NCBI GenBank assembly: GCA_030151165.1
Contig: JASLEM010000372.1
Span: 1 to 9,441 of the forward strand
Direction: 5' to 3'
Source: Burkholderiaceae bacterium
GTDB taxonomy: Bacteria; Pseudomonadota; Gammaproteobacteria; Burkholderiales; Burkholderiaceae
DNA length: 9,441 bases
Notes under the pieces: model-generated
Seen by the model: only the letters and a program-made list of their open reading frames with translations
Database searches by the model: none
Told to the model about the DNA's origin: nothing
Made by a program: the position numbers and the translations under genes
Part shown: in pieces, positions 1 through 8,925 of the stretch
How the letters are laid out: the number at the start of each line of letters is the position of its first letter
Position numbering within the stretch: position 1 is the first letter of the stretch

Positions 1-930
1 GTGCCGACCGCCGCGGCCGGCACCAACGGCACGCTGCAGGCCAGCGTCGCGCCCGCGAGCTACGACGCGCGCCGCCTGGCCGCCTACGACGAGCTGAACG
101 CCGCGCGCCGGGGCGCCGGCGCCGGGCTGCTCGCGCAGTCGGCGGCGCTCGACACCTCCGCGTCGTCGCACGCGGCCTATCTGACGGTCAACGGCTTCGC
201 CAGCGCCGACTCGCCGCACGACGAGGTCGCCGGCCGCACCGACTTCACCGGCACCGACCCGTTCGCACGCATGGAGGCCGCGGGCTACCGGTTCTCGTTC
301 GCGTCCGAGGTGATCGGCGACATCGGCTCGACGTCGTCCATCTCCGACTGCGTCGGCGACCTGCTCGACACGATCTACCACGCGGCCGACATGCTGAGCC
401 GCGAGACCGACGTCGGCATCGGCTTCGGCACGGGCACGGCGGCGGGCATGTGCACGATCGACCTGGCGTCGGCCTCCACGAACGGCGCGGCGCAGATCCC
501 GCCGTCGGGCGCGATCATCGCGTACCCGTTCGACGGCGCGACCGTCGCGAGCGGCACCTTCCACGTCGCCAACGAAAGCCCGCGCGCGCCCGTCGCGCTG
601 CTGCCGAATACCACCGCCGGCACGCCGATCCTGGTGGGCTTCCGCAACCAGGACTACGTCGTCTCGAAGGCCGCGACGATCTCGCAGTTCACGCTCGCCG
701 ACGCCGCGGGCAACCTCGTGCCGAGCGTGATCCTGGCGGACTCGAGCGTGACGGGCGCGAACGTCAACGACGATCCGGGCCTCGACGGCGGCGTCGTCTC
801 CGGCTTCGCCGTGCTCGTGCCGAAGAGCCCGCTGCCGGCCGGCAGCTACACGGTGACGCTGCACGCCGCGGTCACCGGCGGGCGGGCGCTCGCGCTGACG
901 ACGTGGACGTTCAAGGTCGCGACGCCGTAG
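1..930 (+). CDS. CAP/SCP-domain secreted protein with C-terminal Ig-like domain (5' end probably outside window)
   Basis: The frame is open from the first base and ends with TAG at 928-930, giving 309 residues. GTG at base 1 could be read as a start. However, no signal peptide follows and the first 20 residues look like a low-complexity linker, so the true start probably lies upstream and this copy is partial. Residues about 21-155 resemble the CAP (SCP/PR-1/Tpx) fold: an N-terminal helix with NAARR (33-37), then SSHAAYL (55-61) carrying H57, then SPHDE (71-75) carrying H73. These match the two-histidine and acidic pattern of the CAP cavity. C117 and C151 could form a periplasmic disulfide. 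Residues about 165-309 are rich in G, T, V and S with predicted beta strands, consistent with an immunoglobulin-like domain. Bacterial CAP proteins are usually exported, but their biochemical role is mostly unknown, so no substrate is proposed. The gene converges on the ABC ATPase gene with 21 bases between the stop codons. Confidence 0.75.
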   Translation: MPTAAAGTNGTLQASVAPASYDARRLAAYDELNAARRGAGAGLLAQSAALDTSASSHAAYLTVNGFASADSPHDEVAGRTDFTGTDPFARMEAAGYRFSFASEVIGDIGSTSSISDCVGDLLDTIYHAADMLSRETDVGIGFGTGTAAGMCTIDLASASTNGAAQIPPSGAIIAYPFDGATVASGTFHVANESPRAPVALLPNTTAGTPILVGFRNQDYVVSKAATISQFTLADAAGNLVPSVILADSSVTGANVNDDPGLDGGVVSGFAVLVPKSPLPAGSYTVTLHAAVTGGRALALTTWTFKVATP

Positions 931-951
931 GCCTCGCGCCGGCGCGGCGGC

Positions 952-2694
<1,743 letters not shown>

Positions 2695-2696
2695 GG

Positions 2697-3815
2697 TCAA
2701 TCGGCGCCTCGCAGCTTCGGGTCGAGCGCGTCGCGCCACGCGTCCGCCATCAGCGAGAACGCGGTCACGAAGACGGCCATGAAGACCGTCGCCGCGGCGA
2801 GCTGCCACCAGTGGCCGAGGATCAGCTCGGCCTGCGAGTCGGCGAGCATCGTGCCCCAGCTGACCTGGTCGGTGGCGACGCCGAGGCCGAGGTACGACAG
2901 GATCACCTCGGCCTTGATGAAGCCGACGACGAGCAGCGACATCCGCACCAGGATCACGTGGCTGACGTTGGGCAGGATGTGGCGGAACATGCGCGCGCCG
3001 GTGCTCGCGCCGATCGCCTCGGCGGCGCGCACGTAGTCGCGCCGCGCGTGCTTCAGGAACTCGGCGCGCACCTGGCGGTACTGGCTCGTCCAGCCGGTGA
3101 GGCCGAGGATCAGCACGAGCGTCGAGATGCCGCGCCCGAACACCGCGGCGAACGCGAAGAACAGCAGGATGTCGGGCACCGCGGTGATGACGTTGTAGAG
3201 CCACTCGACGAAGTCGCCCGCGAGCCCGCCGAAGAAGCCGGCGATCGCGCCGAGCGTGGCGCCGATCAGCGTGGCGACGATGGCCGCGAGCACGCCCACC
3301 GACACCGAGATCTGCGTGCCCTTGATCGCCTTGGCGAGCACGTCGCGGCCGAGGCGGTCGCCGCCGAGCGGCAGCGTGTCGGCGATCGGCTTGACCTGCG
3401 CGTGGTACTGCGCCGCGCGCTCGTTCCACTCCTTGTAGCGCGGCGCGAGCGGGTCGACGGCCGTGATGTCGATGCTCGCGCGCGGCGCGCTCGCGGGCAC
3501 GCCGGCCGCGGCGCTCACGCGGTCGATCTCCTTGTCGGCGCCTTGCGCGGACGCGCCGACGAACGCGGGCGGCGCATCGGGCACGCCGACCTCGTCCTGC
3601 CAGTGCCGCGCGACCAGCCCGCCCGCGGTCAGCGCGATCAGCACCGCGTACGCGAGCACCACGGCCATCGACACCATGCCGACGTGGTCGCGCCGGAAGC
3701 GCCGCCACGCCGCGCGCCAGACGCCGTCCGCGCGGCGTGGGCCGAGCGGCGTGGCGAGCGTCGGCATCGCGTCGGGCGCGACGTCCGGCAGTACGGCACC
3801 GGGTATGTCGCTCAT
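2697..3815 (-). CDS. Peptide ABC transporter permease, DppC/OppC type, with large periplasmic insert
   Basis: This 372-residue inner-membrane subunit is one half of the transport channel. After a hydrophilic N-terminus with a basic stretch (about 27-44, the OppC_N region), TM1 spans about 46-67. A polar segment (about 68-150) of periplasmic character follows. The conserved LPLGGDRLGRDVLAKAIKGT block (148-167) leads into the core membrane domain, with TM segments near 170-195, 205-226, 230-245, 285-308 and 338-358. The cytoplasmic EAA loop that docks on the ATPase is at about 261-283 (YVRAAEAIGAS, then HILPN). OppC and DppC proteins are usually about 300 residues, and the extra length lies mainly in the segment after TM1. 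ATG at 3815 is supported by GGAGG seven bases upstream. The gene is the second of three, 69 bases after the DppB-type permease gene and 2 bases before the ATPase gene. YejE also carries a long insert after TM1. Confidence 0.93.
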   Translation of the reverse strand: MSDIPGAVLPDVAPDAMPTLATPLGPRRADGVWRAAWRRFRRDHVGMVSMAVVLAYAVLIALTAGGLVARHWQDEVGVPDAPPAFVGASAQGADKEIDRVSAAAGVPASAPRASIDITAVDPLAPRYKEWNERAAQYHAQVKPIADTLPLGGDRLGRDVLAKAIKGTQISVSVGVLAAIVATLIGATLGAIAGFFGGLAGDFVEWLYNVITAVPDILLFFAFAAVFGRGISTLVLILGLTGWTSQYRQVRAEFLKHARRDYVRAAEAIGASTGARMFRHILPNVSHVILVRMSLLVVGFIKAEVILSYLGLGVATDQVSWGTMLADSQAELILGHWWQLAAATVFMAVFVTAFSLMADAWRDALDPKLRGAD

Positions 3816-3822
3816 CGACGAG

Positions 3823-3827
3823 CCTCC
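3823..3827 (-). promoter_or_regulatory. Ribosome binding site of the DppC-type permease
   Basis: On the minus strand GGAGG lies seven bases before the ATG at 3815. It is the only strong Shine-Dalgarno sequence in this operon and it fixes the permease start. It sits in the 69-base gap between the two permease genes, which contains no other gene. Confidence 0.8.
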
Positions 3828-3884
3828 GCGCGTCGCGCTGCGGCGCGAGCGTCTTCGGGCGGCCGGGCGACGTTCATCGAGGCA

Positions 3885-4823
3885 TCACCTCAGCACCACG
3901 CGCGGGTCGACCGCGCGATAGAGCAGGTCGGTGGCCAGGTTGGTGAGCATCGTGAGCATCGCCACGTAGATCGTCACGGCCTGGATCACCGGGTAGTCGC
4001 TGCCGCCGACCGCGCGCCAGACCTCGCGGCCGATGCCCGGCACGCCGAAGTAGACCTCGATCAGGAACGAGCCGACGAGGATGCCGGGCAGCGCGAGGCC
4101 GATGTTGGTGAGGATCGGGATCATCGCGTTGCGCAGCACGTGGCGCAGCAGCACGACCGGCTCCGTGAGGCCCTTGGCGCGCGCGGTGCGCACGTAGTCG
4201 TGGCCCAGCTCGTCGAGGAAGAAGCTGCGGTACAGGCGCGTCTGCGGCGACAGCCCCACCGTCACCGCGAGCAGCACCGGCAGCGGCGAGTACGTGACGA
4301 GGTTCGTCCACGTGCTGTCGCTCCAGCCCTGCACCGGGAACCAGCCGAGCTGGAAGCCGAACGCGTACTGGCCGAGGATCACGTAGACGAGGAAGGACAC
4401 CGACAGCGCCACCGTCGTCGCGATCATCACGACGCGGTCGGTGAGCGAGCCGCGCACGTACGCGAGGCCCAGCGCGATCGGGATCGCGATCAGCGTGTCG
4501 AGCACGAGGATCGGCAGCGTCACCGTCATCGTCGCGGGCATGCGCGTCGCGAGGATGTGGGCGACGGTCTCGTGCGTCGTCCAGCTGCGGCCCCAGTCGA
4601 AGGTGACGATGTCCTTGATGAAGATCCAGAGCTGCGTCCACCACGGCTCGTTCAGGCCCAGCTGCTGGCGGATCTCGTCGATCTCGCGCGGCGTCGCGTT
4701 GAGGCTGGCCAGCGTCTGGGCGGGATCGGCGCCGAACTTCTTGAACAGGAAGAAGATGAGCAGCACCACGCCGAGCAGCGTGGGGATCATTTGCCGGAGA
4801 CGACGGATCAGGTAGGCGAACAT
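3885..4823 (-). CDS. Peptide ABC transporter permease, DppB/OppB type
   Basis: This 312-residue inner-membrane subunit pairs with the DppC-type permease to form the channel. It begins with the family's characteristic opening MFAYLIRRLRQMIPTLLGVV (1-20), whose hydrophobic part is TM1. A periplasmic region (about 30-95) follows, containing RQQLGLNEPWWTQ (52-64) and FDWGRSW (75-81), both typical of DppB. Further TM segments lie near 98-121, 131-152, 178-195, 236-258 and 278-302. The EAA ATPase-docking loop is at about 210-233 (YVRTARAKGLT, then RHVLRNA), and VPGIGRE (261-267) is the usual signature before the last helices. The frame continues 37 codons upstream to 4934, but that extension is Arg/Pro-rich and not DppB-like, so ATG at 4823 is chosen. 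No good Shine-Dalgarno sequence precedes it. It is the first gene of the importer operon, downstream of the divergent regulatory region. Confidence 0.94.
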   Translation of the reverse strand: MFAYLIRRLRQMIPTLLGVVLLIFFLFKKFGADPAQTLASLNATPREIDEIRQQLGLNEPWWTQLWIFIKDIVTFDWGRSWTTHETVAHILATRMPATMTVTLPILVLDTLIAIPIALGLAYVRGSLTDRVVMIATTVALSVSFLVYVILGQYAFGFQLGWFPVQGWSDSTWTNLVTYSPLPVLLAVTVGLSPQTRLYRSFFLDELGHDYVRTARAKGLTEPVVLLRHVLRNAMIPILTNIGLALPGILVGSFLIEVYFGVPGIGREVWRAVGGSDYPVIQAVTIYVAMLTMLTNLATDLLYRAVDPRVVLR

Positions 4824-4844
4824 CGAGGCGGTGGGACGCAGCCG

Positions 4845-4865
4845 TCCGCCGGGGCGACCGGCGGA
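4845..4865. repeat. Perfect 8-bp inverted repeat (operator or 5'-UTR hairpin)
   Basis: Plus-strand arms TCCGCCGG (4845-4852) and CCGGCGGA (4858-4865) are perfectly complementary across a 5-base spacer, GGCGA. The repeat lies 21 bases upstream of the DppB-type permease ATG and just downstream of the predicted minus-strand -10 box. It could be a repressor operator at the transcription start or a hairpin at the 5' end of the operon mRNA. GC-rich DNA yields short inverted repeats by chance, but eight perfect pairs closed by a T-A pair at this position is more than background. Confidence 0.5.
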
Positions 4866-4872
4866 AAACGCG

Positions 4873-4900
4873 AGTGTAGGGCGGACGAGGCGCCTGTAGA
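4873..4900 (-). promoter_or_regulatory. Putative sigma-70 type promoter of the importer operon
   Basis: On the minus strand TCTACA (4900-4895, 4 of 6 to the -35 consensus) and TACACT (4878-4873, 4 of 6 to the -10 consensus) are separated by 16 bases. Transcription would start at about 4866, directly before the inverted repeat, leaving a leader of about 43 bases. The match is moderate, so this is a prediction. Confidence 0.35.
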
Positions 4901-4973
4901 CTGCCCGCTGTCGCCCCGCGCCCGCTCTTTGCATGGCGGCGTTGCCAAATTCACCACAGGCTCGCGCTTTACG

Positions 4974-6836
4974 ATGCCGTCCGTTGATTCACCTGGTCGA
5001 TTGTCCGGTTCGTCGCGTATCCGCCGCGCGGTCGCCGCGCTCGCGGTCGTGGCGTGGTGGCACGGCGTCGCGGTGCACTCGCAGCCGCTGGCGCCGATGC
5101 CGGCCGCCGCGCCGCAGAAGGTGCTGCGCTACGCGATGCCCAACGCCGAGACCGGCTTCGATCCCGCGCAGGTGCCCGACGCCTACTCGCGCGAGATCAT
5201 CGACAACATCTTCGAGCCGCCGCTGCGCTTCGACCTGCTCTCGCGCCCGGTGCGCCTGCGCACGGCGACGGCCGCGGAGCTGCCGCGGATGTCGGCCGAC
5301 TTCCGCGAGCTCACGCTGAAGATCCGGCCCGGCATCTTCTTCGCCGACGACCCGGTCTTCCACGGCAGGCCGCGCGAGCTCACCGCTGCCGACTACGCCT
5401 ACACGCTGCGCCGCCACTACGACCCGCGCGTGCACAGCGTCGGCTTCGCCGACCTGCAGGCCGACGACATCCTCGGCCTGCAGGCGCTGCGCGACCGCGC
5501 CGAGGCGCGCGACGCGCCGTTCGACTACGACGCGCCGATCGAAGGCCTGCGCGTCGTCGACCGCTACACGCTGCGCATCCGCTTCGGCCATCCGGATCCG
5601 CGCTTCCCGCTCAAGCTCGCCGAGTCGCTCTACGCCGGCGCGGTCGCGCGCGAGGTCTGCGAGGCCTACGGCGACGCGATCATGGAGCACCCGGTGGGCA
5701 CTGGCCCGTACGTGCTGTCGCAGTGGCGGCGCTCGTCGTTCATGGCGCTCGACCGCAACCCGCGCTTCCGGGAGGAGCACTACGACGAGCAGCCGGCCGC
5801 CGACGACGCCGACGGCCAGGCCACCGCGAAGACGCTGCACGGCCGGCGCGAGCCGATGATCGACCGGGTCGAGGTGTCGATCATCGAGGAGCCCGAGCCG
5901 ACCTGGCTCGCGTACATCGGCGGCGACTTCGACATGACGATGGTGCCGTACGAATACGCCACCACCGCCGCGCCCGGCGGCAAGCTCGCGCCCAACCTCG
6001 CCAAGCGTGGCATGAAGCTGCACTTCGTGCCGCAGCCCGACGTGATCTACACGTACTTCAACATGGACGACCCGGTGGTCGGCGGCTACACGCCGGAGCA
6101 GGTCGCGCTGCGCCGCGCGATCGCGCTCGGCTACGACAACGCCGAGGAGATCCGCCGCTTCCGCCAGCCGCTCGCGATCCCCGCGCAGGGCATCGTCGTG
6201 CCGCTCGTCACCGGATACGACCCGGCGTACCGCAGCAGCATGGGCGACTACGACCCGCAACGCGCCCGCGCGCTGCTCGACCTGTACGGCTACGTCGACC
6301 GCGACGGCGACGGCTACCGCGAGCGCCCCGACGGCAGCCCGCTGGTGCTGCACATGGCCACGCAGCCCGACACCACGACGCGCCACCTCAACGAGCTGTG
6401 GCAGAAGAAGATGGCCGCGATCGGCATCCGCCTCGTGTTCGACCGCCGGCAATGGCCCGAGCAGATGAAGCAGTCGCGCGCCGGCAAGCTGCAGATGTGG
6501 GTGGTCGGCGACTCGGCCGACGAGCCCGACGCCGAGGACCTGCTCAGCATCGCCTACGGCCCCAACAAGGGCCAGGGCAACTTCTCGCGCTTCGACCTGC
6601 CCCAGTTCAACGACGCCTTCCGCAAGATCCAGGAACTGCCCGACGGCCCCGAGCGCAACGCCGTCATCGACGACGCGCAGCGCCTGCTGCTCGCCTACAT
6701 GCCGATGAAGGCGCACGTGCACCGCGTGCGCATGATCCTGTCGCAGCCGTGGCTGATCGGCTATCCGGCGAATCCGTTCGTCAGCGGGTCGTGGAGGTTT
6801 CTGGACATCGATGAGGGGAAGCGGGTGAGGCGGTAG
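4974..6836 (+). CDS. Periplasmic peptide-binding protein of the ABC importer (family 5 solute-binding protein)
   Basis: This 620-residue protein would capture peptides in the periplasm and deliver them to the divergently encoded permeases. The N-terminus has a basic segment (R15, R17, R18), a hydrophobic stretch (about 19-29) and likely cleavage near residues 36-40, which suggests Sec export. The mature part has SBP_bac_5 hallmarks: VLRYAMPNAETGFDPAQ (50-66), then YSREIIDNIFEPPLRF (71-86), an LKIRPGIFFADDPVFHGR stretch (115-132), the LTAADYAYTLRR segment (136-147), and PVGTGPYVL near residue 240. A DRDGDGYRERPDG stretch near residue 443 is also common in the family. Length is close to YejA (about 600) and longer than OppA (about 540). 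The frame stays open far upstream on the antisense of the permeases, so the start rests on ATG at 4974 preceding the signal peptide. No Shine-Dalgarno sequence is visible. No lipobox cysteine is present, so it should be soluble. Substrate cannot be read from the sequence. Confidence 0.92.
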   Translation: MPSVDSPGRLSGSSRIRRAVAALAVVAWWHGVAVHSQPLAPMPAAAPQKVLRYAMPNAETGFDPAQVPDAYSREIIDNIFEPPLRFDLLSRPVRLRTATAAELPRMSADFRELTLKIRPGIFFADDPVFHGRPRELTAADYAYTLRRHYDPRVHSVGFADLQADDILGLQALRDRAEARDAPFDYDAPIEGLRVVDRYTLRIRFGHPDPRFPLKLAESLYAGAVAREVCEAYGDAIMEHPVGTGPYVLSQWRRSSFMALDRNPRFREEHYDEQPAADDADGQATAKTLHGRREPMIDRVEVSIIEEPEPTWLAYIGGDFDMTMVPYEYATTAAPGGKLAPNLAKRGMKLHFVPQPDVIYTYFNMDDPVVGGYTPEQVALRRAIALGYDNAEEIRRFRQPLAIPAQGIVVPLVTGYDPAYRSSMGDYDPQRARALLDLYGYVDRDGDGYRERPDGSPLVLHMATQPDTTTRHLNELWQKKMAAIGIRLVFDRRQWPEQMKQSRAGKLQMWVVGDSADEPDAEDLLSIAYGPNKGQGNFSRFDLPQFNDAFRKIQELPDGPERNAVIDDAQRLLLAYMPMKAHVHRVRMILSQPWLIGYPANPFVSGSWRFLDIDEGKRVRR

Positions 6837-6879
6837 CGTCGGCAGGTACGAGCATCGGCAAGCGGGCAGACAAGCACAA

Positions 6880-6893
6880 GGCGCCGTAGCGCC
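6880..6893. repeat. Small hairpin GGCGC-CGTA-GCGCC before the TPR gene
   Basis: Arms GGCGC (6880-6884) and GCGCC (6889-6893) enclose a CGTA loop. The hairpin ends four bases before the GGGAGGA ribosome site of the TPR gene. No T-run follows, so it is not a convincing intrinsic terminator. It may be chance, or it may mildly shape translation. The rest of the 71-base gap (6837-6907) shows no gene. Confidence 0.3.
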
Positions 6894-6897
6894 AAAA

Positions 6898-6904
6898 GGG
6901 AGGA
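6898..6904 (+). promoter_or_regulatory. Ribosome binding site of the TPR protein gene
   Basis: GGGAGGA is a strong Shine-Dalgarno sequence. Its GGAGG core (6899-6903) is seven bases from ATG 6911, four from GTG 6908 and thirteen from ATG 6917. ATG 6911 is therefore the preferred start among three closely spaced in-frame candidates. Confidence 0.75.
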
Positions 6905-6910
6905 AACGTG

Positions 6911-8875
6911 ATGAGAATGGAACGTCTGGCCGTCGCCATCGCGGGCGCGGCGCTGGCGCTCGCAGCCACCCATGCTGGCGCGCAGATCTTCGGGCCGAAG
7001 TACGAAAGCCTGACCTTTCCGGAAGCGTCGACGCGCCTGACGGACAGCCAGGTCGCGCGCCTCATCGGCGTGCCGGCCAAGGACCTGCGCAAGCGCATGA
7101 ACGGCGTCCTCGCGGATCGACCCGACGACGTGGCCGCGCACGCGTTGCGCGGCTACGCGAACGCGCAGCTCGGCCAGTTCGCGGGCGCGCTCGCGGACGT
7201 CGATTTCGCTCTCGCCGCGGGTGTGCCGGACAAGCGCACGCGGGCGATGCTCCTCGAACTGCGTGCGGAGACGCTGCTGGACCTGAATCGCGAGGCCGAG
7301 GCGCTGGCGGCGGCGGACGAAGCGGTCGTGCTGGAAGAGCAGGATGGAAACCCGTTGTACGCGTTTTCCACGCGCGGCTGGGCGCGCTTGCGCAACCATC
7401 AGGTCGCGGGTGCGATCGAGGACCTGAGCGCGGCCCTGCAGAGGGACCCTCGCGACCCGGCGTCGCTGTACCGGCTGGCGATGGCCTTCGATGCTGCGGG
7501 CGACACGACGCAAGCGAACGCCACGTTCGCCAAAGGCATCCAGGTCGATCCGGACGACATCGTCTCGCGCTCGGACTATGCCGAGTTCCTGCTTCGCACC
7601 GGCGATCTGCCGGGCGGGCGGGTTCAAGCCGATGCCGCCGTGCGACTAGCGCCGGACGCCGCTTCGGCGTGGATGCTGCGCGCTTCCATCGAAATTCAGC
7701 AGCGCCGCTTCGACGACGCGCTCGCCGATGTCGACCGCGCCGTCGAACTGGCGGCTCGGCCTGACGACTCGCAGGCCGAATTGGACGCGGCGCTCGTGAT
7801 GCGCTCGCGCCTGCACCTCGCGGCGGGACGAACGGAGAAAGCGCGTGTCGATGTCGATCGCGCCGCTGCGATCGCGCCGCAGGATGCCGAGGTGTTCTAC
7901 CAGCGGGCGCGGGTCGAGATCGCCGCATCGCAATGGGCCGACGCTAGGCGCGACATCGACAGGACATTGGCACTGGTCCCGGGATCTGCCAACGGCTACG
8001 AGCTGCGCAGCGAGCTGGAGTTGGCATCGAACGAGCGCGACGCGTCGCTGGCCGATGCGAAGCACGCGGTCGAACTCGCGCCCGACCGGGCCGAACTTCG
8101 CTTGCTGTATGCCCATCTGCTCACGCATTTCGACGACCATGCCGCCGCCCTGGTGCAGTTCGGCGAAGCCGTCCGCCTCAAGCCGGATTCGGCCGAGGCG
8201 CGGCTCGAGCGCGGCGTGGCGTTCTACGAAAGCGGAAACCTTGCGCGCGCGGCGACCGACTTCCGGACTGCGTCGTCGCTCGCGCCAAACGACGCCATCT
8301 CGCGCAAGAATCTGGGCGCGGTACTCGAGCAACAACACGACTTCGCGGCCGCCGCCGACGCCTACGCGCGGTCCCTGGCGATCGAACGAGACGAGGCCGT
8401 CGTCAACTCGCTCGCGCGCATGCAGGTCTTCACAGGGCATTTCTCGCAGGCCCTGCCGGTGCTGCAGGCCGGCGCTGCGTTGGCCAAGCCTGCGAAGTAC
8501 GCGCCGTTCTGGCTTTTCGTCGCACGCGTGCGCGCGAACCCGGCGGACGAACCCGCCGCGCGCGTCGAGCTGGCGAAGTACACGCCGCCGCACGACCCCC
8601 GCGAGTGGACGGATTCGCTCGCCGACTTCCTGGCCGGCCGCATCGATGCGCACGCGCTGCGGCAGCAGGCGGACGCGGCGCCGCCCGACAAGCGGATCGG
8701 CGACCAGTGCGAGGCCGACTACTACACCGCCGAACTGCTGCTCTCGCACCACGACGCCGGCGGCGCGCGCCCGTTGCTCGAGGAAGCGACGCACATCTGT
8801 CCGGCGACGTTCTACGAAACCAAGGCGGCGATCGCCGAGCTCGCGCTGCAGTCCGCGCCCGTCGCGGCGCGCTGA
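6911..8875 (+). CDS. Periplasmic TPR-repeat protein with NlpI-like C-terminus
   Basis: The 654-residue product starts with a clear signal peptide: basic MRMER, a hydrophobic core (about 6-20) and a probable cleavage at AGA-Q (residues 22-25). From about residue 75 to 495 it consists of roughly twelve tandem TPR-like helical hairpins of about 33-34 residues. Visible units include HALRGYANAQLGQFAGALAD (about 77-96), AWMLRASIEIQQRRFDDALA (about 253-272) and ARLERGVAFYESGNLARAAT (about 430-449). TPR arrays are protein-protein docking scaffolds. The C-terminal part (about 499-654) ends in CEADYYTAELLL, then an A-P-L-L-E-E-A helix, ICPATFYE and AAIAELAL (C600 and C630). This resembles the closing segment of NlpI-like TPR proteins. 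No lipobox is present, so it is probably soluble rather than a lipoprotein. Codon choice is less GC3-extreme than in the neighbouring transporter genes, with more GAA, GAT and AAA-type codons. It may be co-transcribed with the binding-protein gene 74 bases upstream. Partners are unknown. Confidence 0.85.
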   Translation: MRMERLAVAIAGAALALAATHAGAQIFGPKYESLTFPEASTRLTDSQVARLIGVPAKDLRKRMNGVLADRPDDVAAHALRGYANAQLGQFAGALADVDFALAAGVPDKRTRAMLLELRAETLLDLNREAEALAAADEAVVLEEQDGNPLYAFSTRGWARLRNHQVAGAIEDLSAALQRDPRDPASLYRLAMAFDAAGDTTQANATFAKGIQVDPDDIVSRSDYAEFLLRTGDLPGGRVQADAAVRLAPDAASAWMLRASIEIQQRRFDDALADVDRAVELAARPDDSQAELDAALVMRSRLHLAAGRTEKARVDVDRAAAIAPQDAEVFYQRARVEIAASQWADARRDIDRTLALVPGSANGYELRSELELASNERDASLADAKHAVELAPDRAELRLLYAHLLTHFDDHAAALVQFGEAVRLKPDSAEARLERGVAFYESGNLARAATDFRTASSLAPNDAISRKNLGAVLEQQHDFAAAADAYARSLAIERDEAVVNSLARMQVFTGHFSQALPVLQAGAALAKPAKYAPFWLFVARVRANPADEPAARVELAKYTPPHDPREWTDSLADFLAGRIDAHALRQQADAAPPDKRIGDQCEADYYTAELLLSHHDAGGARPLLEEATHICPATFYETKAAIAELALQSAPVAAR

Positions 8876-8914
8876 GGTGCGCGGGGGCGCGGAAGGCTTG
8901 CCCGCCACGCTGCC

Positions 8915-8920
8915 TAGAAT
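8915..8920 (+). promoter_or_regulatory. Putative -10 box of ampG, placed for leaderless transcription
   Basis: TAGAAT matches the -10 consensus at 5 of 6 positions and lies five bases before the ampG ATG at 8926. Transcription would begin at or next to the A of the start codon. No good -35 is seen at 16-18 bases; TTGCCC (8898-8903) is only 11 bases upstream. It lies in the 50-base gap between the TPR and ampG genes, where no terminator was found. Confidence 0.4.
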
Positions 8921-8925
8921 GCCCG

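Larger units (their letters stand above)
4824..4973. promoter_or_regulatory. Divergent intergenic region between the importer operon and its binding protein
   Basis: These 150 bases separate the minus-strand permease start (4823) from the plus-strand binding-protein start (4974), so they should carry promoters for both units. Near-consensus minus-strand boxes and an inverted repeat are listed separately. For the plus strand I found only TTGCCA (4942-4947, 5 of 6 to the -35 consensus), with no well-spaced -10 box. The short stretches of A or T around 4865-4868 and 4947-4951 stand out against the GC-rich background, as expected for a promoter region. Confidence 0.6.

Noticed and set aside
935..946. 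CGCGCCGGCGCG palindrome between the convergent stop codons, as a bidirectional terminator
   Set aside because: It has no loop and no T-run on either strand, and such GC palindromes are expected by chance at this composition.
2695..3708. N-terminal extension of the ATPase frame to 3708
   Set aside because: The extension overlaps the whole DppC-type permease gene and is Arg-rich. The ABC domain starts at ATG 2694, two bases after the permease stop.
2811..4973. Very long open plus-strand frame antisense to the permease genes, joined to the binding-protein frame
   Set aside because: Its product is an Arg/Asp/His/Ala-rich composition typical of antisense reading in GC-rich DNA, with no fold or signal. 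Both permeases on the other strand have clear family motifs. Only the part from 4974 is real.
4942..4975. Plus-strand promoter for the binding protein (TTGCCA with TTTACG or TACGAT)
   Set aside because: The spacers would be 20-22 bases, and TACGAT overlaps the start codon. The evidence is too weak to call a promoter.
4989..6722. Long minus-strand open frame opposite the binding protein
   Set aside because: It is an Arg/Val/His-rich shadow of a high-GC3 gene with no recognisable domain. The plus strand encodes a convincing solute-binding protein.
8879..8890. GCGC-GGGG-GCGC hairpin after the TPR gene as a terminator
   Set aside because: The stem is only four pairs with no T-run, which is background in this sequence.
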